A stretch of DNA of 64,000 nt from Amycolatopsis acididurans (GTDB lineage: Bacteria; Actinomycetota; Actinomycetes; Mycobacteriales; Pseudonocardiaceae): contig NZ_JAAXLS010000003.1 of NCBI RefSeq assembly GCF_012328925.1, positions 1 through 64,000 of the forward strand, given 5' to 3'. The notes beneath the pieces were generated by a model, which saw only the letters and a program-made list of their open reading frames with translations, searched no databases and was not told the DNA's origin. This document shows, in pieces, positions 58,384-64,000 of the stretch. Positions within the stretch are counted from its first letter, which is position 1. Every line of letters begins with the position of its first letter. Both the position numbers and the translations under genes were made by a program.

Positions 58384-58420
58384 AAAAAACCGAGGGACGC
58401 CGTCGAGCGGCGCCCCTCGG
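58384..58420 (-). terminator. Rho-independent terminator of the phospholipase gene
   Basis: CCGAGGGACGCCG (58390-58402) pairs with CGGCGCCCCTCGG (58408-58420) in 12 of 13 positions. On the minus strand it is followed by six T residues (58389-58384). It begins 13 bases past the gene's stop. Confidence 0.85.
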
Positions 58421-58433
58421 CTGTGACCGGAAA

Positions 58434-60056
58434 TCAGCGCACGACGGCGCCGGTCTTCGGGTCGAGTTGCACGGCGGGCGCCGGACGGCCGTGGAAGTCG
58501 AGCATGTTCGACAGTCCCCCGGCACGAGCGTCGAACGACGCGTCGCCGACGCGGCCCGTGGCCCAGTTGTCCTCGACGAACTGCAGGATCGAGGTCTGGT
58601 CGGTGCGGGTGTGGTCGACGAAGTTCGTCTTCGCGAACGGCGAGATCACCATCAGCGGCAGGCGGGGGCCGTAGCCGCAGCGGTCGGCGTAGCCGCCCAG
58701 CGTGGTCTTGGCCGAGCTGCACATCGCGGTGTCCTGCGACGCGTCCTGCGAACCGTTGACGATCTTCGAGGCGACGTGGTCGTACCAGCCGTCCGAGTCG
58801 TCGTAGGCGAGCACGACCGCGGTGGAGTCCCAGTCCTTCGAGTGCTGGATCTTGTTGATCTCGTTCACCACGAACTGCTGCTCGTCCAGCGGATCCGAGT
58901 AGCCCGCGTGCCCGTCGGCGTACTCGGGCGCCTTGAGGAAGCTCACCGCAGGCATGTTCCCGGCGTTGAGCGCGGAGTCGAAGTCGCTGATGTCGTACTG
59001 GTGGTTGGCCTGGTCGGTCTGCCCGATCGCGGCGACCGAACTCGGCGGCAGGTGCTTTTCGTTCGCCGTGGACTTGTAGTACTGGAACGGCTCGTGGTGC
59101 GGGCTGTAGTCCACCACGGAGTTGCCGCCGACGTTGGTGTGCTTCTGCCCGCACACGGCGTAGCCGTTCGCGGTGCCGGTCGGCCGGAAGCCGCCCTGGA
59201 ACCAGCCCCAGGTGACGCCCTTGTCGTTGAGCAGGTCACCGATGTTGTGGCCCTGCATCGCGCCGAGGTTGTCGGTCGCGGTGTGGTTCTTGTCCGAGCA
59301 GTCGTCGTAGGCCGGGTCCGGGTCGTTGATCACGGTGCCGACACCCTTGGCGTCCGGCGAGGCCACCACGTAGGAGTCGTTGACCGGCTCGTGCGTCTTC
59401 GGGTCCACGGCCCGCATACCGTGGGTCTGGCCGGAAATCAGGTTGATCGCGCCGGGCGTGGAAGGCCCGAACACGGTGTTGAACGAGTTGTCGCTCATCG
59501 CGTAGTGCTGGGCGTAGTTCCACATGCCCGTGACGGTGTTGCCGTCGTAGTAGTCCATCACCAAGCCCGGCTCACCGAAGAGGATCGGCTGCCCGGTGCA
59601 CTTGTCCGTCTCGGTGTTCTCGACGAACTTGTCCATCTTGCCGCCGTCGAACGCCTTCTGCTCCGCGCCGTAATTGTGGTTCTGGTCGCAGGTCAGCGCC
59701 TGGCTCGGGGACAGCCGCTTCGGGTTGTAGGCGTTGGGGTTGTTCTTCAGCAGCGCCGGCGTCAGCCCGTCCACGTGCGGGGTGCCCTTGGCCGCGGTGA
59801 ACGGTGTGCCGTCGGTGTTGGCGGCGTTGGGGTAGGTGCCGAAGTAGTGATCGAAGGAGATGTTCTCCCCGAAGATCACCACCACGTGCTTGACCGGCGT
59901 CGCGGTGTGCAGCCCGTCCGCACGTACCGCGTTCACCGGCTGCGCTTCGGCGCCGCCGACGGCGGTGCTCACCGCGACGCCGACGCCGGCCGCGGTCAGC
60001 AGCGCACCGGCGCCGAGCAGAATCCGCTTGCGGCGCTTGCCGAAAGCTCTGTCCAC
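58434..60056 (-). CDS. Secreted phospholipase C/acid phosphatase-type phosphoesterase
   Basis: 540 residues of the PF04185-like phosphoesterase family. After a basic start (KRRKR) a signal segment (ILLGAGALLTAAGVGVAVSTAVGG) leads to the core. HVVVIFGENISFDHYFGTYPNA carries the catalytic Thr/Ser-region and metal Glu-Asn motif. AMSDNSFNTVFGPSTPGAINL and VVLAYDDSDGWYDHVAS provide further metal ligands. It likely hydrolyses phospholipids or phosphomonoesters outside the cell. No twin-arginine motif of the classical form is seen. It is followed by a good terminator and lies 35 bases after efeB. Confidence 0.9.
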   Translation of the reverse strand: MDRAFGKRRKRILLGAGALLTAAGVGVAVSTAVGGAEAQPVNAVRADGLHTATPVKHVVVIFGENISFDHYFGTYPNAANTDGTPFTAAKGTPHVDGLTPALLKNNPNAYNPKRLSPSQALTCDQNHNYGAEQKAFDGGKMDKFVENTETDKCTGQPILFGEPGLVMDYYDGNTVTGMWNYAQHYAMSDNSFNTVFGPSTPGAINLISGQTHGMRAVDPKTHEPVNDSYVVASPDAKGVGTVINDPDPAYDDCSDKNHTATDNLGAMQGHNIGDLLNDKGVTWGWFQGGFRPTGTANGYAVCGQKHTNVGGNSVVDYSPHHEPFQYYKSTANEKHLPPSSVAAIGQTDQANHQYDISDFDSALNAGNMPAVSFLKAPEYADGHAGYSDPLDEQQFVVNEINKIQHSKDWDSTAVVLAYDDSDGWYDHVASKIVNGSQDASQDTAMCSSAKTTLGGYADRCGYGPRLPLMVISPFAKTNFVDHTRTDQTSILQFVEDNWATGRVGDASFDARAGGLSNMLDFHGRPAPAVQLDPKTGAVVR

Positions 60057-60091
60057 TGTGTCCTCCTGCGTTGGTGGGAGCTCCCTCCGGC

Positions 60092-61303
60092 TCAGGCGAG
60101 CATCGCCCGGCCGAAGTGGTCATCGGGCCCGGTGACTCCGGGCAGTGCGAAGAAGTAGCCGCCGCCGAACGGCGAGATGTAGTCGGTCAGCGGTTCGTCG
60201 TTCAGCCGGGTCTGCACGGCCTCGAACTGGCGCGCGATGTCCTGCTGGTAGCAGGTGAAGACCAGGCCCATGTCGAGGTTGCCGTTGCTGTCCACGCCAC
60301 GGTCGTAGTTGCACGCGCGGCGCAGGATGCGGCTGGAATCCGTGGCGGCGGTGCGGGGGTTGGCCAGCCGGATGTGGCTGGTGAGCGGGATGACCGTGCC
60401 GACCGGGTCCTGCGCGTACTGCGGCACGTCGGTCTCCCGCGCTCCGTCCAGCGGCGCGCCGCTGTCCCGGCGCCTGCCGAACATGTTCTCCTGTTCCGAC
60501 AGTGACACCCGGTCCCAGAACTCGACCAGCATCCGGATCAGCCGGATCACCTGGTAGCTGCCGCCGGTGGTCCAGGACGGCTCGCCGCCGCCGGAGACCC
60601 AGACGAGCCGGTCGAACTCGTCCGCCGACGGGTTGGCGATGCCGTCCTTGAAGCCCATCAGGTTGCGGGGCGTGCCCTCGGGCCGCGGCGGCGAACTGAA
60701 CCCGTTGATCTTCCACCGCGGCTGCATCGCTCCACGCGTGGCGCGCGAGATGTCGCGCAGGGCGTGCAGCACGGTGTCGGTGTCGTCGGCGGCAAGGGTG
60801 AGGCTCAGGTCCCCGTGGCATTGCGCCGGGTCGAGTGTGTCGTTGGGGAACGTCCGCATCTCGGTCAGCCGCAACGGTTTCCGGTCCGCGAGGCCGTAGC
60901 GGTCGTCGAACAGTGTGGCCCCGGCGCCGAGCGTGACGGTGAGGTTCCCGGCCGGAACGGACGGACCGAGCACACCCGAATCGGCGGGCGGCGCGGTGAT
61001 GCCCACGGAGGTGGGTGTGCCGCCGGCGGTGAGGAACCGGGCCCGGTCGGTGATCGTACGGAACAGGTCGGTCAGCTCGGCGCGGTCGGCCGCGATCACA
61101 TCGAACGCGGCCACAATGGACTGTCGCGCGGACCGCCGGGCGATACCGGCCTGATGCGCGCCGTGGAACGGCAGCTCTTCGGCGGCCACGGCGCTGCCGT
61201 GCTCGGAGGTCGCGGCGGCCGCGGCACCCGCGCCCACGGCCGTCACACCGGCGCCGAGCACTGCGCCGCGCAGGAACGACCGGCGGCCGACGTGCCCGGT
61301 CAC
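60092..61303 (-). CDS. efeB: Dyp-type haem peroxidase EfeB, Tat-exported
   Basis: 403 residues. The twin-arginine signal [19 protein letters not shown] is at the N-terminus. Dyp motifs are GFKDGIANP (GxxDG with the distal Asp), the proximal His in [12 protein letters not shown], and the distal Arg in [12 protein letters not shown]. EfeB oxidises ferrous iron or takes iron from haem for uptake by the Efe system. GTG 61303 overlaps the efeO stop by four bases (GTGA). Export would need TatAC, also in this window. Confidence 0.94.
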   Translation of the reverse strand: MTGHVGRRSFLRGAVLGAGVTAVGAGAAAAATSEHGSAVAAEELPFHGAHQAGIARRSARQSIVAAFDVIAADRAELTDLFRTITDRARFLTAGGTPTSVGITAPPADSGVLGPSVPAGNLTVTLGAGATLFDDRYGLADRKPLRLTEMRTFPNDTLDPAQCHGDLSLTLAADDTDTVLHALRDISRATRGAMQPRWKINGFSSPPRPEGTPRNLMGFKDGIANPSADEFDRLVWVSGGGEPSWTTGGSYQVIRLIRMLVEFWDRVSLSEQENMFGRRRDSGAPLDGARETDVPQYAQDPVGTVIPLTSHIRLANPRTAATDSSRILRRACNYDRGVDSNGNLDMGLVFTCYQQDIARQFEAVQTRLNDEPLTDYISPFGGGYFFALPGVTGPDDHFGRAMLA

Positions 61304-62466
61304 GAGACCCGCCTCGGTTCGGTGATCGCGGCGACCGGCGCGAGCAGTTCGGTCAGTTCGCCCACCGCGCCGTTGATCCGCTCCCGCTGCGCCCGCGCCA
61401 GCTGGGCCACGGGCGTCCACGTGCCGTCGGGCCGCTGGGCCGTCCGCAGCGCGGCGTCCGTCCTGCCGATCCAATTGTCCACTTCGGATAGATCCGGGAA
61501 GCGCGGGACGAGCAGCGGCCGCAGTACGGTCAGCACCTCGCGGGTGCCGTCGAGATTGGCCAGTGCGGTGGCCAGGTTGGTGCCGCTGCCGTAGTCGGTG
61601 CGGCCGGTGAGTTCGAACTGCAGGGTGTTCTCCATGATCTCGTGTGCGCGCAGGCCCAGGTCGTTCGGATCGATCTGCAGGTCGGCGAAGGAGTCACGCA
61701 GCTTGCGCACGTCCGCGTCGAGCCGGTCCGCGACGGCGGCAAGCGCGGCCATGTCCTGCCCGTGCCACAGGCCTTGTTCCAGCCGGTGGAAGCCGGTGAA
61801 ACCCTCGTCGGTGACGCCCGCGGGCAGCCCGTCGGCCGTGCCGTTGATCGCGCCGTTGGAGTCGCCGAACGCGTCGTAGGCGGCGCCGAGCCGTTCGTAG
61901 GCCAGGTGCGCGGTGAGCCACGCCGCCTCGCTCGCGCCCCGGTCGCCCGAACGCACGGCCGCCGACAGCGCTCCGGTCTGTCCGGACAATGTGGACAGTC
62001 CGGTGCCGGCGTAGTCCTTATAGGTGCGCAGCGCGGCGAGCAGATCGTTGCGGGTCACCGGAACGACGGCCGGGCCGGAGCGCTCCTGGCCACCGCCGAC
62101 CGTCGCGGTCGGACCGACGATCGGGTCGGTTTCCTCGGGGACACACCGGAAGGCGTAGGCACCGTTGCCGAGCGTCACCCGCATCGACCGGGTCGTTCCG
62201 GCGCCGAGGCCGTCGACCTCGCCGAAAACCGTGCCGGTGCCGGGATCGATGAGCTCGACCTCGGCGGTGACCGAACCGGTGTTGTGCACCTGGAAGCTCT
62301 GCGGTCCCGGCCTCGGGTCGGTCCAGCCCTGTCCGCACGCGGACCGCGAAACGGAGATGACCGGATCACCGCCGGCCTCCGCCGACGTGCTCCGCCAGAT
62401 CACGACGCCCGCCCCGGCCACGATCACCACCAGTGCGAGCACCACGCCCACAACCCGCCGCGACAC
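61300..62466 (-). CDS. efeO: Iron uptake protein EfeO (cupredoxin plus M75 imelysin domain)
   Basis: 388 residues. One N-terminal membrane anchor ([20 protein letters not shown]) precedes a cupredoxin-like domain (about 35-125; [32 protein letters not shown]). The M75 domain follows with [10 protein letters not shown], the G-x-H-x-x-E metal motif, and [19 protein letters not shown]. It binds iron outside the membrane and passes it to EfeU. No efeU permease is next to it: upstream is an unrelated oxidoreductase. GTG 62466 is preceded by AGGGGCAGG. No clear IdeR box was seen. Confidence 0.93.
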   Translation of the reverse strand: MSRRVVGVVLALVVIVAGAGVVIWRSTSAEAGGDPVISVSRSACGQGWTDPRPGPQSFQVHNTGSVTAEVELIDPGTGTVFGEVDGLGAGTTRSMRVTLGNGAYAFRCVPEETDPIVGPTATVGGGQERSGPAVVPVTRNDLLAALRTYKDYAGTGLSTLSGQTGALSAAVRSGDRGASEAAWLTAHLAYERLGAAYDAFGDSNGAINGTADGLPAGVTDEGFTGFHRLEQGLWHGQDMAALAAVADRLDADVRKLRDSFADLQIDPNDLGLRAHEIMENTLQFELTGRTDYGSGTNLATALANLDGTREVLTVLRPLLVPRFPDLSEVDNWIGRTDAALRTAQRPDGTWTPVAQLARAQRERINGAVGELTELLAPVAAITEPRRVS

Positions 62467-62521
62467 CCTGCCCCTATCGCTCGAAATGATGACGACTGCG
62501 AGCGGAGCGTAAGCGGCAGAG

Positions 62522-62575
62522 GTGAACTTCTCTCCGTTTTCAGCCCTTACGGCGCAAGGTTCAGGGAGAGTTCAC
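62522..62575. repeat. Long-loop inverted repeat upstream of efeO
   Basis: GTGAACTTCTCTCC (62522-62535) is complementary to GGGAGAG-TTCAC (62564-62575) apart from two bulged bases and an end mismatch. The 28-base loop is large. It lies between the oxidoreductase stop and the efeO start and could be a weak terminator or a regulatory stem. Confidence 0.3.
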
Positions 62576-62634
62576 GCACGATTTCCGCCGATACCGTCCA
62601 AATCGGATATTCCCACCGAACAGGCCGGAACGGG

Positions 62635-63105
62635 TTAGCCGCGACGGGTAAGCACGAAGATCGGCAGCTCGCGGCCGGCCTCGGCCCGCTCCATCGCATA
62701 GCCCGGCCAGAACCGGAGCAGCCGGCGCCACAGGTCGTCGTACTGCTCACCCTTCGCCGGTGCCGCGGTGACCGGGATGGCCCGGCCCCGCACCTCCACC
62801 ACGGCGTCGGGACAGTCGCGCAGGTTGTAGGTCCAGCCGGGATCGCGGGTGCGCCCCCAGTTGGAGCCGACGAGGACGAAGCCGTTCTCGTACGGGAAGT
62901 ACAGCAGGTTGGTGCTGCGGGGCTGCCCGCTCTTGCGGCCCACCGTGGTGAGCCGCAGAGACGGCAGCCCCGCGATGGCCACGAGGCTGACCTTGCCGCG
63001 GAAAACCCGGTACAGCCGCTTGTCCACCCAGATGATCGCGGTCGCGAGTCGCATCAGCCACGGTCTGGTGCCCAGTGCGCGGGCGAGTGCGGAAAGCGGG
63101 TTCAC
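62635..63105 (-). CDS. Deazaflavin-dependent nitroreductase-family oxidoreductase
   Basis: About 156 residues, in the Ddn/FDOR family that uses coenzyme F420 or flavin. LRLTTVGRKSGQPRSTNLLYFPY and FVLVGSNWGRTRDPGWTYNLRDCPDAVVEVRGR are the signature strands around the cofactor phosphates. RLLRFWPGYAMERAEAGRELPIFVL closes the barrel. GTG 63105 gives the usual length, with a hydrophobic first helix (RLATAIIWVDKRLYRVF). The substrate is unknown. It follows egtD by 20 bases on the same strand. Confidence 0.87.
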   Translation of the reverse strand: MNPLSALARALGTRPWLMRLATAIIWVDKRLYRVFRGKVSLVAIAGLPSLRLTTVGRKSGQPRSTNLLYFPYENGFVLVGSNWGRTRDPGWTYNLRDCPDAVVEVRGRAIPVTAAPAKGEQYDDLWRRLLRFWPGYAMERAEAGRELPIFVLTRRG

Positions 63106-63125
63106 CGCCCTATTTGACCACTTCG

Positions 63126-64000
63126 TCAGCTGACGGTCCGGGCCAGGGACACCCCGAACCGGTTCTGTTCGTCGGTCCACCACCGTTCGACGGCGAACCC
63201 GTTCTCGGTCAGCTCGGCCGCGATCCCGTTCGGCCGGAACTTCGCCGAGATCTCGGTGCGGATGTACTCGCCTTCGGCGAAGGAGACCTCCATGCCCGCG
63301 CCGGGAATACGCACCGTCAGATCCCGGCGCGCCCGCAGCCGCATCTCGATCCACTCGTTGCGCGCGTCCCAGTACGACTCGTGCGCGAAATCGTCCAGGT
63401 CGAAGTCCGCGCCCAGCGTCCGGTTCACCACCCGCAGCACGTTGAGGTTGAACTGCGCGGTGACCCCGGCGGCGTCGTCGTAGGCGCGGACCAGGACGTC
63501 CGGGTTCTTGACCAGGTCCGTGCCCAGCAGCAGCCACTCCCCCTCGGTCAGCACGTCCCGCACCGAGCGCAGGAACTTGCCCCGGTCGGCGGGCAGGAAG
63601 TTACCGATCGTGCCGCCGAGGAAGGCCACCAGGCGCGGCGCGTCACCGGGCAGCAGGCCGAGGTGCTCGGTGAAGTCGCCGACCACGCCCCGCACGTCCA
63701 GCCCCGGATAGTCGCCGCGGATCGCCTCCACGGCCTCGGCGAGCGCGGATTCGGACACGTCCAGCGGAACGAACGTGCGCAGCGTCCCGTGCTCGCGCAT
63801 CCCGTCCAGCAGCAGCCGCGTCTTCTCGCTCGACCCTGAACCCAGCTCGACGAGCGTGCGAGCACCGGTGACCCGCGCGATCTCGCCGGCCTGGCGTTCG
63901 AGCACCTCGCGTTCGGCCCGCGTCGGGTAGTACTCGGGAAGGCGCGTGATGTCCTCGAACAGCTCGCTGCCGCGCGCGTCGTAGAACCACTTGGCGGGCA
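63126..64000 (-). CDS. egtD: Histidine N-alpha-methyltransferase EgtD (5' end beyond window)
   Basis: The last 291 residues are visible; the family is about 320 long, so some 30 N-terminal residues lie outside. PAKWFYDARGSELFEDI and LPEYYPTRAEREVL are the conserved opening region. LVELGSGSSEKTRLLLDG binds SAM. LVAFLGGTIGNFLPADR and LGTDLVKNPDVLVRAYDD follow, and YWDARNEWIEMRLRA and ISAKFR complete the histidine pocket. It trimethylates histidine to hercynine in ergothioneine synthesis. Other egt genes would be expected upstream, to the right of the window. Confidence 0.95.
   Translation of the reverse strand, partial: PAKWFYDARGSELFEDITRLPEYYPTRAEREVLERQAGEIARVTGARTLVELGSGSSEKTRLLLDGMREHGTLRTFVPLDVSESALAEAVEAIRGDYPGLDVRGVVGDFTEHLGLLPGDAPRLVAFLGGTIGNFLPADRGKFLRSVRDVLTEGEWLLLGTDLVKNPDVLVRAYDDAAGVTAQFNLNVLRVVNRTLGADFDLDDFAHESYWDARNEWIEMRLRARRDLTVRIPGAGMEVSFAEGEYIRTEISAKFRPNGIAAELTENGFAVERWWTDEQNRFGVSLARTVS

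Overview
The window is high-GC DNA, roughly 70 percent by eye, from an actinobacterium. It carries a complete Pup-proteasome system (arc, dop, pup, prcB, prcA, pafA, pafB, pafC). It also has mycothiol ligase mshC, ergothioneine methyltransferase egtD, and a fabG-inhA pair next to a C-terminally cysteine-rich ferrochelatase. Together these point to Mycobacteriales/Pseudonocardiales. The absence of PE/PPE genes and the style of the accessory genes suggest a Pseudonocardiaceae member, perhaps Amycolatopsis-like; this is inference, not a database result.

Layout. (1) 1-4.2 kb is an accessory edge. An IS256-type transposase tail has cut off an ABC permease that followed a sulfonate/nitrate-type binding lipoprotein. 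A divergent IclR regulator with a candidate tandem operator follows, then an ECF sigma factor carrying a SnoaL-like tail and a divergent SnoaL-like protein. (2) 4.2-21 kb is the Pup-proteasome/Tat block: tatC, tatA, a small membrane gene, pafC and pafB on the minus strand; an inserted SDR/TetR/MMPL module; pafA, prcA, prcB, pup and dop; an insert of Nudix, lipoprotein, aldo/keto reductase and a small possible HTH gene; then arc. (3) 21-39 kb is a metabolic stretch: a membrane-anchored lppK-position protein, trmI, an M50/CBS protease, a RecB-like nuclease, a thioesterase, a ParA ATPase, an AEC carrier, hisG, hisE, a lower-GC methyltransferase, a HAD phosphatase, metH, a PAC2 protein, an MFS carrier, a phosphoesterase, mshC and a secreted GH25 lysozyme. 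(4) 39-43.5 kb holds a DUF4190-like membrane protein and an AAA/VWA pair resembling mycobacterial Rv0958/Rv0959. (5) 43.5-57.9 kb matches, from memory, the order of M. tuberculosis Rv1475c-Rv1486c: hypothetical, hemH, inhA, fabG, thioesterase, phoD, trmL, VWA, DUF58, MoxR, mobA-like, NlpC/P60 and acnA. (6) 57.9-64 kb contains a nine-copy 22-bp tandem array, a small membrane protein, a secreted phospholipase C-type enzyme, efeB and efeO without a visible efeU, a deazaflavin-type oxidoreductase and the 3' part of egtD.

How the genes fit together. Pup is ligated to targets by PafA, removed by Dop, and pupylated proteins are unfolded by Arc into the PrcAB chamber. PafBC is known as a DNA-damage transcription activator. 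TatAC would export the twin-arginine proteins encoded here (PhoD, EfeB). MshC and EgtD supply the two actinobacterial redox thiols. FabG and InhA serve type II fatty acid synthesis. MoxR/DUF58/VWA, NlpC/P60 and GH25 relate to the envelope.

The least explained structures are a 16-bp palindrome of the form GTRTA-N6-TATAC present three times, twice bracketing a 114-residue gene, and the 22-bp tandem array after acnA. No tRNA, rRNA, CRISPR array or riboswitch was recognised.
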